Assembly: GCA_963848375.1 (NCBI GenBank)
Contig: CAWKDK010000029.1
Coordinates: forward strand, 124,001 to 188,000
Direction: 5' to 3'
Source: JAJPJE01 sp963848375
Lineage (GTDB): Bacteria; Acidobacteriota; Terriglobia; Terriglobales; Acidobacteriaceae
DNA length: 64,000 bases
Positions 1-8,644 of this stretch are shown one piece after another. The notes under the pieces were generated by a model. It was not told the origin of the DNA. It ran no database searches and saw only the letters and a program-made list of their open reading frames with translations. Position 1 is the stretch's first letter; every line of letters starts with the position of its first letter. The position numbers were made by a program, and so were the translations under genes.

Positions 1-2
1 GA

Positions 3-107
3 CTGGCGCCGGATGTGAGGACAGCAGCGGATACAGTTTACGGAACTTGCAGTATGGGCACCATCGAGGAATCAATAGACAGTTGCGAATGGCCCAAGCT
101 CAAGTAG
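3..107 (+). CDS. C-terminal fragment of an unknown protein, cut by the left edge
   Basis: A reading frame is open from the left edge and stops at TAG 105-107, giving 34 residues that end in ESIDSCEWPKLK. The stretch includes two Cys and has no internal stop. I do not recognise the family. The only support is the open frame and a rho-independent-type hairpin about 145 bases downstream on the same strand. It could be chance, because the sequence is short. Confidence 0.25.
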   Translation: MAPDVRTAADTVYGTCSMGTIEESIDSCEWPKLK

Positions 108-251
108 CCGAGAGATAGTTTCAACAGATCGTGGATGTCGCGCCAGAGACTAGCGGCAACAAGCCTTCCCGGGCAGCTCTGGCAGCGACCCGCGAACCTT
201 ATTACAAGATCTGCATTTATCAGCTCTCTTCTTCGTTGCTCCGATGAGGAG

Positions 252-284
252 GTGGGCGCTCGCCCGAGTGCCCACTCTTTTTAT
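252..284 (+). terminator. rho-independent terminator
   Basis: An inverted repeat GTGGGC...GCCCAC with an inner CTC/GAG helix is followed by TCTTTTTATT. The T-run lies on the + strand side, so it would end transcription coming from the left edge. It abuts the 3' end of the leftward gene 281-922. Confidence 0.6.
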
Positions 285-922
285 TGTGCTTGTCCCTTTA
301 CAACCAGACCGATAGGGAGCTCTCCCGAAGTGGTCTTCAGCTTCGCTACAAAGACATAGTAGCCATCATCATTCTTATAGATGGCCGGGAACGTGTCGCC
401 ATCGGGTGGAATCAGGCTGAATACCCCAGGGTGGGAAGTCCCGGACGCCTTTGCGCTGAGTGCAACCAGTTGCTCCGAGCTTAGCTGCGCAGAGGGGTCT
501 TTCTCATCGGTCAGCGGCGTGAGCAGCAGGAAGTCGCGGTTCGGCGCAACGCCCATGTGATTGCCGTCGTTGGGGAGCAATTCGTAGCGCAAGCCGTAGG
601 AGCCCGGCTTGATCGGCTGACCACGGAAGTCGGAGACCTGTTTTGGGAAGGTAACGACGCCGACAAATTCGGAGGACGACAGCTCGGGATAGTTCGCGCC
701 TTCGACGTTCCGGCCGGTCTGGGTGGGAATCGCCGCGCGAAACCAAATCTCGCAGACCACGGTTCCGTCCGGCAGCGCGACGCGGTAGCCCTTGGGTTCC
801 AACATTTTCACGATGGCTTCTGGGAAGACCCCGGCAGTTGCCGGCCCAATGCTTTCGACCTTCGCAAAGCAAAGTGATGAGAGGATCAGAGCGGACAGGA
901 GAACAATTGAATATCGACGCAT
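281..922 (-). CDS. secreted protein of unknown function
   Basis: Product of 213 residues. The start is placed at the ATG that opens MRRYSIVLLSALILSSLCFA, a clear Sec signal peptide; a longer frame exists but would put eight residues before it. The mature part is soluble and beta-rich in appearance, with a segment GQPIKPGSYGLRYELLPNDG that resembles acidobacterial secreted proteins of unknown role. No enzymatic motif is seen. It is a single leftward gene with the + strand terminator at its 3' end. Function unknown; a periplasmic or exported location is inferred from the signal peptide only. Confidence 0.7.
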   Translation of the reverse strand: MRRYSIVLLSALILSSLCFAKVESIGPATAGVFPEAIVKMLEPKGYRVALPDGTVVCEIWFRAAIPTQTGRNVEGANYPELSSSEFVGVVTFPKQVSDFRGQPIKPGSYGLRYELLPNDGNHMGVAPNRDFLLLTPLTDEKDPSAQLSSEQLVALSAKASGTSHPGVFSLIPPDGDTFPAIYKNDDGYYVFVAKLKTTSGELPIGLVVKGQAQ

Positions 923-1063
923 ACGTCGGAAGCATAGAAACAGCAATGCCGTCCGGCAAGTGCAAGCCGCACAGACGTGCGATCACACCTCCTGAGCCGC
1001 AAACTGCGAACTCAAAGATGCCCGTCTTCAACGTGGGAATTGATCGCCGCGAACGAGCTGAGC

Positions 1064-1756
1064 TCATTCTCCGGAAGATGCCATTTCCAGTTTTCCTGAG
1101 ACTGCAAAAGTTCCGACAAACGCGCTTCGTTTATCGCTGATCGACCAGGTTTCGCCGAGTCCCGGACCGCGATATTCGTCGCGCAACGCAACCGCGGGCA
1201 TGGAGTGTGAAAGCTGCGTGAGCGGCGGATAAAACGTGATCTCGTTGCCGCAGAGATGATCGTGGTCGTCGATTGGGCGAGTTTGCACGGTGGCGAAGTT
1301 TCCGGCGCGCAGCAACGCGGTTCCGTGACGTTCCCGCACAACTTCCAGGCTGACAGGGGCGGATACGACGCGTTCGACACTATCGGTGAGCTTGCCGGTC
1401 ATGTGATGAGCAAACGCGATCAGCGCCTTTCGTTGAACGGCATTCGCGTGATCGTCAACGACTATCACCGATCGGGCGGGGTAGGGATCCGCGTAGGGAT
1501 CGCCAAGCGTGGCTTTGGCGCGCACCACGGCAACGACGGCCAATCCGTTCAGAGACACGCCGTTCCACTCACCTTGTGCTATGCGCCATCCCATGATCGC
1601 TTCGTTGCCGACGAGGTTGACTTCGCCGTTGGCGAAGCACTGGCCGGTGTAAACGTCGGCACTGCGCGTTTCGACGTAGTCACCCTGAATCTGCTGGCTG
1701 ACGGCAATCGATGTGAGCGCAAGCAAGACAAGTGCGGCGATAGAGACACGTTTCAC
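1064..1756 (-). CDS. DUF1326 domain secreted protein
   Basis: Product of 230 residues. I chose the GTG start at 1756 because it has GGAGGA a few bases upstream and directly opens a signal peptide (KRVSIAALVLLALTSIAVS). The mature chain begins with GDYVETRSADVYTGQCFANGE-type residues, the hallmark of the DUF1326 family, and contains the family's typical short Cys-containing and Asp-rich segments. The biochemical role of DUF1326 proteins is not known to me. The gene runs leftward, divergent from the gene at 1854. Confidence 0.75.
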   Translation of the reverse strand: MKRVSIAALVLLALTSIAVSQQIQGDYVETRSADVYTGQCFANGEVNLVGNEAIMGWRIAQGEWNGVSLNGLAVVAVVRAKATLGDPYADPYPARSVIVVDDHANAVQRKALIAFAHHMTGKLTDSVERVVSAPVSLEVVRERHGTALLRAGNFATVQTRPIDDHDHLCGNEITFYPPLTQLSHSMPAVALRDEYRGPGLGETWSISDKRSAFVGTFAVSGKLEMASSGE

Positions 1757-1853
1757 GGCGTCCTCCCCCACGAAGGTATTCCTATTGTCGTACAGTTGGA
1801 TGCCCGAGTGCAAAGGGTCGCGCTGAACGAACCGGTCGACTATAGTGTCGGGT

Positions 1854-2508
1854 ATGTTGAAGCTGCTCGCTCCATCCTTCTTATTGTCGGTCCCACTGCT
1901 TTTCTCGGTGTCTTACTTCATCGCAACAGCAACCGCAAAGTGCCCGCGGCCTGTTTGAGGGTTCTTCCGATATCGGCGCTACACAAAAAGGCTCAACGGT
2001 TTACGATCCTTCTACTGGCGAATATCGCGTAACCGGCGGAGGCGCCGACATGTGGGGCACGGCCGATGCGTTCCACATGAGCTGGATTCGCCTCTCCGGC
2101 GATGTGACTCTCACGGCCGACGTTCACTTCCCGCCTGAAGGCAGCGCGATTCCGCTGAAGAAAGCGGTGCTGATCGTGCGGCAGAGTCTCGATCCCGATT
2201 CCGCCTATGCCGATGTTGCGATCCACGGCGATGGCCATATCACGCTACAGTACCGCGAAAGCAAAGGCGGCGAAACAGCAGATATTACTTCGCCGGAACA
2301 CGGATCGACGCGGCTGCGAATCGAACGCAAGGGCGATCAGTTCACGATGTATACGGGTCCGGCCGATGGGAAACTGACGTCCTCAGGATCGATGAAAATC
2401 GTGCTGCATGATCCGGTCTATGTGGGCATCGGGATGTGCGCACACAAGGCCGACGCGGTGGAGACAGCGGTGTTTTCGAACGTAAAGATCGAGCGGGCGA
2501 CGAAATGA
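1854..2508 (+). CDS. secreted concanavalin-like/DUF1349-type protein (frameshifted)
   Basis: ATG 1854 opens a signal peptide (MLKLLAPSFLLSVPLLFSVS). The mature part, beginning around SSQQQPQSARGLFEGSSDIG, continues in the next frame, so one extra base near 1912-1914 separates them. Without it the product is 217 residues. The mature region (STGEYRVTGGGADMWGTADA, then WIRLSGDVTLTADV) looks like a DUF1349/laminin-G-like beta-sandwich found beside TolB-like propellers in Acidobacteria. The uninterrupted part alone starts at ATG 2050. The stop overlaps the next gene as ATGA, which suggests translational coupling. The shift is probably a sequence error. Confidence 0.6.
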
Positions 2509-3041
2509 ACAGATGGTGCGCCACGGCGCTTGAGCTATGTGCTGGTGTTGTATTCGCTTTGATCGTTGTGCCGATTGTGGCGCAATCCAAGCCAGAGCCA
2601 GTGGATACGGGGAGCGGGCTCAAATTGCGGCTGGTAATACCGAACCCCGAAATCTGTGTCGATACCAAGTCGCTGGCTTTTGAGGTGGTGTTGACCAACG
2701 AAGACAGCCAGCCCGTGGCTGTATACAAATCCAGCCTGTCTGAATTTGCGTTCACAAGCCAGACCCGCAACGGAAAGACGAGCACTCACCAGGTCCTCGA
2801 GGAGGATAAGGACGCGCCTGAGAGTTCCCGGGGCACGACAGAATCGGCGATCACAATACAGCCGCACTCATCAGTCGTGGTTCCGCTTAAATACAGCATC
2901 TCGGCGACGTTCTTTTATGGAGCCGACGTTTACTCTTTGCAGGTCGGATACCGCGACATCAAAACCCACACGGATCCCAACGCATTCAATGGTCACGAGA
3001 AGTCGAACGTCGCGCTGTTTCGGCGCATACCGTGCGAGTGA
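2505..3041 (+). CDS. secreted protein of unknown function
   Basis: Product of 178 residues. The ATG at 2505 overlaps the preceding stop (ATGA) and begins a hydrophobic leader (CATALELCAGVVFALIVVPIVA) typical of a signal peptide or N-terminal anchor. A longer frame upstream was rejected because it would bury this leader. The mature part reads like an immunoglobulin-like sandwich (LRLVIPNPEICVDTKSLAFE, later SSVVVPLKYSIS), similar to small Ig-fold proteins that bind other extracellular proteins. No catalytic motif is visible. It probably forms a two-gene unit with the gene before it. Confidence 0.6.
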   Translation: MNRWCATALELCAGVVFALIVVPIVAQSKPEPVDTGSGLKLRLVIPNPEICVDTKSLAFEVVLTNEDSQPVAVYKSSLSEFAFTSQTRNGKTSTHQVLEEDKDAPESSRGTTESAITIQPHSSVVVPLKYSISATFFYGADVYSLQVGYRDIKTHTDPNAFNGHEKSNVALFRRIPCE

Positions 3042-3118
3042 AGCTCGCGCTGCTCATCCCTGACGACGTACGGAATGCCCACTCAACCCCAAAGAGGGCT
3101 TGAATCGGCCACCCGCGA

Positions 3119-3508
3119 CTAGAACTCAACATGCCTCCTCCCTTCCTCGGTCTTTCGGATATATAGGTAAACGCCGCTGCCCTGGTCGTCTTTGCATTTC
3201 AAGTTGTAGGTGTGGTCGGCGTCCCATTCGCGAACGCATTCGTAGTTTTTTGATTTGCGCAGAGTGCAACTTGAAGCTGGATCCTGACGACTAACACATG
3301 TTGCGTAAATCTCGTCATTGCCGTGCAGCATGACGTAGTCGATTTCAATCTGTGGGTCGGATTGGTTCTCGGCGAAAGCGTATTCCTGCGTACGCTCCAC
3401 ACACTGGTATCGGTTGTTGGTGCAAGCTAGAGATAGGCCGGCTAACACTAGCGTCAGTGACGTAACCGTAGTAGTTCGAAGGTTACATCGAATTGATGCG
3501 GAGCCCAA
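3119..3508 (-). CDS. small putative lipoprotein
   Basis: The frame encodes a hydrophobic leader ending in a lipobox (VLAGLSLAC), followed by a Cys-containing polar domain (CVERTQEYAF, then CTLRKSKNYECVREWDADH). No ATG is available in frame near the leader. I place the start at TTG 3508, giving 129 residues, but no convincing ribosome site precedes it. The six or so Cys in the mature part suggest disulfides in the periplasm. It follows the molybdenum hydroxylase operon on the same strand. Function unknown; the start is uncertain. Confidence 0.45.
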   Translation of the reverse strand: MGSASIRCNLRTTTVTSLTLVLAGLSLACTNNRYQCVERTQEYAFAENQSDPQIEIDYVMLHGNDEIYATCVSRQDPASSCTLRKSKNYECVREWDADHTYNLKCKDDQGSGVYLYIRKTEEGRRHVEF

Positions 3509-3546
3509 TTGGTATGCCGACTGCAGCGCCCAGTCGATGACGGTGA

Positions 3547-3789
3547 TCAGCCGCACTGGCCCGTGCCGTGGCAGGCGCGTCCCTTCTTGTTGCAGTTGCC
3601 GGGTTCGGCCAGTTCGCCGTCCGGACCGATGCACGTCTGCGTATACATGCACCAGTACAGACCTTCGTTGGAGGACTGCACGGTCGGGTCGGGCTCGGCT
3701 TCGATGAACTGTCCCTTCCAGCGCAGAGCGGTGCAGAGGTCGGGATGCGTGGTGTCGAAGCGTTCGAGATCGCAATGTTGGTTGATCAT
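3547..3789 (-). CDS. small Cys-rich protein coupled to a molybdenum hydroxylase
   Basis: An 80-residue protein whose ATG (3789) overlaps the stop of the FAD subunit gene as ATGA. It has seven Cys, concentrated in the C-terminal half (YWCMYTQTC, then GNCNKKGRACHGTGQCG). There is no signal peptide and no known domain. The coupling argues that it is real and made in proportion to the FAD subunit. It could bind a metal or act as an assembly or electron-transfer partner, but that is only inference. I do not recognise the family. Confidence 0.55.
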   Translation of the reverse strand: MINQHCDLERFDTTHPDLCTALRWKGQFIEAEPDPTVQSSNEGLYWCMYTQTCIGPDGELAEPGNCNKKGRACHGTGQCG

Positions 3790-4778
3790 GCCTGACCTCC
3801 GTTGGCAGCCTGCAAGAGAGCGCGTTTCACCGCGACTTGCGTCAGTTGGATTTTGTAAGCGTTGCGACTGAGCGGCTTCGCGTTGGCGACGGCGGCTTTC
3901 CCAGCGGCGGCGGCGGTTGCTTCGTTGATCGGTTTGCCGGTAATGGCGTGCGCAGCTTCGTGCGAGACCCAGGGTATTGGTGCGACGGCGCCCAGAACGA
4001 TCCGTGCCGATTCGACGGTGCTGCCATTCATCTTCAGCGCGACCGACGCCATCGACATTGGCCAATCAAACGAATACTTCTGTCGGACTTCATACTGCGC
4101 AGTTTTAAGATCCGCCGGCGCAGGCAGCAAGATGTCGGTGATGATCTCATTCGGCTTAAGGTCGTGTTCGCGTTGAGCGTTCGACTTGGGAATCACGTAA
4201 AACTTCTCGAGTGCAACTTCGCGCGGGCCACCGGGTCCGAAGATGCGAATCGAAGCACCATACGCAATCAGCGCAGGCGCGATGGTCGACGGGCTGACGA
4301 AGAGCGCGGGTCCGTCGTTGCCGAGGATCGCGGCGTGGCGATTATCGCCTGCGACGAGCATTGATTTGCCTTGCGGGTCGAGCGCGAGCAGTCCCATGCC
4401 GCTGCGGTAATACCAACAGCGCGGGCGCTGGCAAAGATTGCCGCCGATGGTAGCCATATTACGAATCTGCGGGCTGGCAGCTTCGTCGACAGCCCACGCG
4501 AGCATCGGGTAATTGCGCCGGACGTCGACGTTGTCGGCGATCTGCGAAAGATGCGCGAGAGCGCCGATCTTCAATCCGGCGCGCGGCGCGAAGCTGATGG
4601 TGTCGAGCCCGGCGACAGACTTGACGTTGACCAGCCGCTTGGGAGTCTCGATGTCGTCCTTCATCAGCGCGAGCAGGTCGGTGCCGCCGGCGAAGACCGA
4701 GGCTTGCGACCAGTCGGAGCCGAGCAGTTGCACTACCTGTTCCTTGGAAGTTGGAGAGGTGTATTCGAAGGAATGCAT
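3786..4778 (-). CDS. xanthine dehydrogenase-type FAD-binding subunit
   Basis: The 330-residue medium subunit of a molybdenum hydroxylase of the YagS/CoxM type. It shows both FAD-pyrophosphate signatures, AGGTDLLALMKDD near residue 32 and ATIGGNLCQRPRCWYYR near residue 110, followed by the CO-dehydrogenase flavoprotein C-terminal domain. It passes electrons from the 2Fe-2S subunit to FAD and on to an acceptor. The Cys-rich loop that binds an extra Fe-S cluster in E. coli YagS is shortened here. Its start overlaps the stop of the molybdopterin subunit gene by one base, and its stop overlaps the next ATG, so translation is coupled. Substrate unknown. Confidence 0.85.
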   Translation of the reverse strand: MHSFEYTSPTSKEQVVQLLGSDWSQASVFAGGTDLLALMKDDIETPKRLVNVKSVAGLDTISFAPRAGLKIGALAHLSQIADNVDVRRNYPMLAWAVDEAASPQIRNMATIGGNLCQRPRCWYYRSGMGLLALDPQGKSMLVAGDNRHAAILGNDGPALFVSPSTIAPALIAYGASIRIFGPGGPREVALEKFYVIPKSNAQREHDLKPNEIITDILLPAPADLKTAQYEVRQKYSFDWPMSMASVALKMNGSTVESARIVLGAVAPIPWVSHEAAHAITGKPINEATAAAAGKAAVANAKPLSRNAYKIQLTQVAVKRALLQAANGGQA

Positions 4779-7152
4779 CAGGCTTCTCCTTTCGCGGAGC
4801 TTTTTTCATTCAGCGCAGTTAGCACGTGGTCGGGCGTGAGCGGCAGGAAGGGCACGCGCACTCCGATAGCGTTGGCAACGGCGTTCGAAATCGCTGCACC
4901 CGGTGAGATCACGGGCGGTTCGCCAAGTCCGATCACGCCGCGCTCGTCGTAGCCTTTGCCGGTCATCATGTGGACGATCGAGATCGGGGATGTCGCCGTA
5001 ACCGGCGAGGCGGTAGTGTTCCATGTCGGCGTTCAGCATGCGTCCGGTCACGGGATCGAGCACCTTCTCTTCATAGAGCGAATAGCTGATGCCCATGATG
5101 AGCGCGCCCTTGCACTGGCTCTCCGCGGTCTTCAGGTTGATGACGAGGCCGCAATCCTGCACGGCCACCATTTTGTTCACGCGCACGATGCCAGTCTCGA
5201 TGTCGACAGAGACGTCGGCCATCTGCACGCCGCCAACGCCGCTGTTCGTGAGATCGGGGGGCTCGGACTTGTTAGGGTTCGCTCCTTGTGCAGTGATCGG
5301 CATGGCGCCGATGCGTGCACATGCGTCTTTCCAGGAGAGACTGCGGCTCGGATCAGCGGTGACGAACACCTTGCCACCCTTCGCCGAGAGTTGGTCGGGC
5401 GTAGCGTTCAGCACAGGTGCGGCCTTCGCGAAGACCTGCGTGAGCGCATTCACGGAGGCGCGACGCGTGGAACTGGTGACGCCGCCCACCGTGGTGCTGC
5501 CGCCCGAGCCTCCGGAGACGGGATACTTGCTGTCACCGTAGAGCAGGTTGATCTGGCTGATCGGGATGCCGAGTGTTTCGGAAGCGACCATCAGAATAAT
5601 GGTGCGCGTGCCGGTGCCGAGATCCTGTGTGCCCATCTTGATTTCGACTGCGCCATCGGGATAAACAGTGAGATCGCAATTGCTCGCGTGACCGCGTCCT
5701 CCCCAGGTGTGCATCGAGAGGCCGAGTCCCTGCTTGATGGGGCCGGCGGTTTTATCACCGCGCGGATGCCAGCGTTTCTTCCAGCCCATCAGTTCGTCAG
5801 CTTTGGCAAATTCCTCGGTGTAGGTCTTCGCGCGCGGGCCTGCCATGTCGATGTTCTTGAGGATGAAAGTCATCGGATCCATGTGCAGCTTGGCGGCGAG
5901 ATCGTCGAGCGGACACATGGTGAGCACCGCAGCCTGCGGATGATTGGGTGCGCGCCAAGCGCGCGCAGGGCCAGCGTTCGTGGCAACTGAAGTGTGCTCG
6001 AGCCGTTGATTGGGGATATCAAAAACGTATGGGATCGGCGGCATGCCACCACCGCCGGGTCCGCCCGTCGCCCAGGAGCTGGATTGCCAGACCAGCAACT
6101 CGCCATCTTTGCTGGCGCCTACTTTGACGCGAGCGAAAGCAGAGGGGCGCGCTCCGGCGATTTCGAGTTCGGCGCGGCGTTCGAGCATCATCTTTACTGG
6201 CGCGCCGCCCGCTTGCTTGGAGAGCTGAGCCGCGACGATGCTCCAGCGATCGGGACTGAACTTGCTGCCGAATCCGCCACCGACGTTTTGCTGTCGCATG
6301 TGAATGTTGGAGGCGGGCACGCCGAGCGGTTGCGCCATCTGGCCAGCCATTCCGGAGACGTTCTGGGTAGAGATCTGCACTTCGATGTGATCGTCTGCGC
6401 CCCAGGCAGCGACGGCACCGTGCGGTTCGAGACAGCAGTGCGTAATGACCGGGATTCCGTAAAGTCCTTCGCTGGTGACTGCAGCCTGTTTGAATGCGGC
6501 GGCGGGGTCGCCTTGTGTTTTCGCAGCTTGCTTCTTGTAGGGTGACTTCGGCTTTTCGACCGCTGGTTTGACCTTGGCGGTCTTGATGGCAGCGAGGACT
6601 TCTTTGCCGACACCCTCTTTCCCGGCGGCGTCGAGGAATTCTTGCGCAGGCTGGAAGGTGATGCCGTCGCGCTTAACGCGCGCGATCACGTCATCGTCGT
6701 CAACCTGGTTCTGGAACATATTAATAAGGTCGTCCATCGAGAGCGGCCCAGTGTCTTCCTGCGCGTTCTTAGGCTCGGACCAGTCGTCGACCATGTGTGG
6801 CAGAACCTGGTATTCGACCTTGATGGCGCGAACAGCGTCTTCGGCGGTGCCTTCGTCGACGGCCGCGACGCCCGACGATATCGTCACCAGCCCAGAATAT
6901 TTCCGTGCCAGGACCCTGAACGACTTTGACAGCTTTCACGCCAGGCATTTTCTCGGCGGCGCTGGTGTCGATGCTCGTGACCTTGCAATGCGCGTAGGGA
7001 GAGCGAACCATCAGGCCGTAAAGAAGGTCGTTGGAGCTGAAGTCGTACGTGTACTTGGCGCTCCCGGAAACCTTGTCGGGTCCGTCGACACGCGACACGC
7101 GTGTGCCAATCACCGAGCGATCTTTTGCATCAGGCCATTTATAGGTAGGCAT
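4778..7152 (-). CDS. molybdopterin-binding catalytic subunit, xanthine dehydrogenase family (two frameshifts)
   Basis: The catalytic subunit of a molybdenum hydroxylase. The frame from ATG 7152 is interrupted by an extra base at 6871-6873 and another near 4979. Removing both gives one protein of about 790 residues. The N-terminal a/b hammerhead domain (RVDGPDKVSGSAKYTYD) and the molybdopterin domains (LEPHGAVAAW, RQQNVGGGFGSKFSPD) are present. The C-terminus carries GLGEPPVISPGAAISNAVAN, whose Glu matches the catalytic base. About 75 extra residues (6512-6737) interrupt the hammerhead/Mo-domain linker. Typical three-subunit order; substrate not predictable (aldehyde, purine or N-heterocycle). 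It starts three bases after the 2Fe-2S gene. Confidence 0.8.
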
Positions 7153-7155
7153 CGG

Positions 7156-7789
7156 TTAGGCTCCCTTCGTTCCAGCTTCGACCACTCCACGAATTCCCGC
7201 GTAGGTTCCGCAACGGCAGAAGTTCCCGGCGAGTTCCTTGCGCGCCTGTTCGGGCGTGGGATTGGGATATTTGTCGAGCAAAGCCTTGGTGGCCACGAAC
7301 GAAACCGGGTGTGCAGAAACCGCACTGCTGAGCGTCGTGATCGACGAAAGACTGCTGCACGGGATGAATCTGATCGCCACGCGATAGACTCTCGACCGTT
7401 TCGATCTTCTTGCCTTGTGCGTCGATGGCGAGGACAGTGCACGCATAGACGGTTTTGCCGTCCATGAGCACGGTGCAGGCGCCGCACTCGCCGCGATCGC
7501 ACACGCGCTTGGCTCCGGTAATCGCAAAATTGTTTCGCAAGGCATCGAGCAGGGTGACGCGCGGTTCGAGATCCGCGCTGAGCTTTTGGCCGTTCACCAT
7601 CAGGGTGATGGGAACTTTGCCGGGCCCGTAGACGGGCACTTCTTCTCCGGCCGCCATCACGGTTTTCGGGCTGACGACGATGGGGACGGTTGCTGCGATG
7701 GTGGAGATCTTCAGGAAATCGCGGCGGGAAACGCCGGGCGATTCGAGATCTTCGAGGGCAACGGGCGGAACAGAATCACGGTGCTTCAT
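7156..7789 (-). CDS. Tat-exported 2Fe-2S subunit of a molybdenum hydroxylase (frameshifted)
   Basis: The small subunit carries two [2Fe-2S] clusters. After a leader with a twin-Arg motif (SRRDFLKIS) comes the plant-type ferredoxin motif CDRGECGACTV and then the helical cluster-binding half beginning CGFCTPGFV. One extra base at 7297 breaks the frame just after this. The second half, with GNFCRCGTYAGIRGVVEAG, continues in the next frame to the stop at 7156. Corrected length is 210 residues. The Tat signal implies that the folded complex is exported to the periplasm. This is the first gene of the leftward operon. Confidence 0.8.
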
Positions 7790-7977
7790 GGGGCCTCTCG
7801 AGATTAGTAAGTTGCTGACGAAGGCGCGATGGACAACGCGAAAGCACAGTCAGGACTGAAAAACCAGGTACAGAGAACCTTCACAAACAGAAAGTATACA
7901 GAGTTACGCCTGAAGTGACGACGGCGCGAGAAGGCGGTTAGCAGCAGATGAGACAGATTTGGGAATCGGCAGGAGAA

Positions 7978-8008
7978 ATTAAAAAGAGCGGCACGAGAGT
8001 CATGCCGC
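7978..8008 (-). terminator. rho-independent terminator of the cytochrome c gene
   Basis: Read leftward, GCGGCA and TGCCGC form a stem of at least six pairs around a nine-base loop, followed by TCTTTTTAAT. It lies just past the stop of the cytochrome c gene at 8027. Confidence 0.7.
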
Positions 8009-8026
8009 CCCCAAAGCAATGCGAAA

Positions 8027-8335
8027 CTACTTTTTCAGCGTGCGAATGAACTTCACGACTTCGTCCATCTGAGCATCGGTCAGTTTGCCGGCATAAGCAG
8101 GCATCTTAGGGGCTTTGCCCTTTTCGATGACAGCTTTCAGGTCAGCATCAGACTTGCCCTGGGCATCAGCGCCGCCGAGCGGAGGAACATTGGGCATTTT
8201 GCTGGTTCCATCAGCACCGTGGCACCCTGCGCACTTCGCTTTATAAAGGTCGGCGCCGGAGTCAGCGGCAAAAGCAACGCTGGCGGCACTGAGCACGAGC
8301 GACAGTGCAAATGCACTACATAAGACTTTCCTCAT
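8027..8335 (-). CDS. periplasmic monohaem cytochrome c (class I, cytochrome c6/CccA-like)
   Basis: A 102-residue protein with a Sec signal (MRKVLCSAFALSLVLSAASV ending AFA) and a single haem motif, CAGCH, followed by a distal Met in KMPAYAGKLTDAQM. The fold pattern, ending DEVVKFIRTLKK, is that of small class I cytochromes c that shuttle electrons in the periplasm. The start at 8335 has GGAG eight bases upstream. An upstream in-frame ATG is less likely because it overlaps that site. It is monocistronic, with its own terminator, and divergent from hemA. Confidence 0.88.
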   Translation of the reverse strand: MRKVLCSAFALSLVLSAASVAFAADSGADLYKAKCAGCHGADGTSKMPNVPPLGGADAQGKSDADLKAVIEKGKAPKMPAYAGKLTDAQMDEVVKFIRTLKK

Positions 8336-8644
8336 TCGAATGATCTCCAAAACAAAGGGTTTTGAAATACATCACGTTGCAAGGGGCACCTGAGGTTCCA
8401 CATTGTACGCCGCCGTTTGGGGCGTGGAATGAGTAAGTTGCGGAATTTCTCAACAGTGTTGGCCCTGAAATTCAGCGCAAAAATCCACGTCGAACGCGTG
8501 ATATGGCACAACCGGGTGGTCATATTTCGGACGGCCAAACCGTAAGTAGCTGATTCGATAACAGTTCCGTGACCAGAGGAGAGCCGAGATTTTGGCAGGG
8601 AGGGTGCTCTGTATGAGATATCCCGTTGTGCACGGAGTGAAGCG
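8336..8644. other. divergent promoter region between cytochrome c and hemA
   Basis: About 300 bases without a gene. It must hold the promoters of both flanking genes. I could not pick out convincing -35/-10 boxes or an operator. Confidence 0.4.

Noticed and set aside
1256..2032. + strand frame of 258 codons
   Set aside because: Mostly antisense to the DUF1326 gene and then overlapping the frameshifted secreted protein; its residues match no family.
4956..5990. Long + strand frame of 344 codons
   Set aside because: It lies wholly antisense to the molybdopterin subunit, whose motifs are unmistakable; high GC leaves the opposite strand open.
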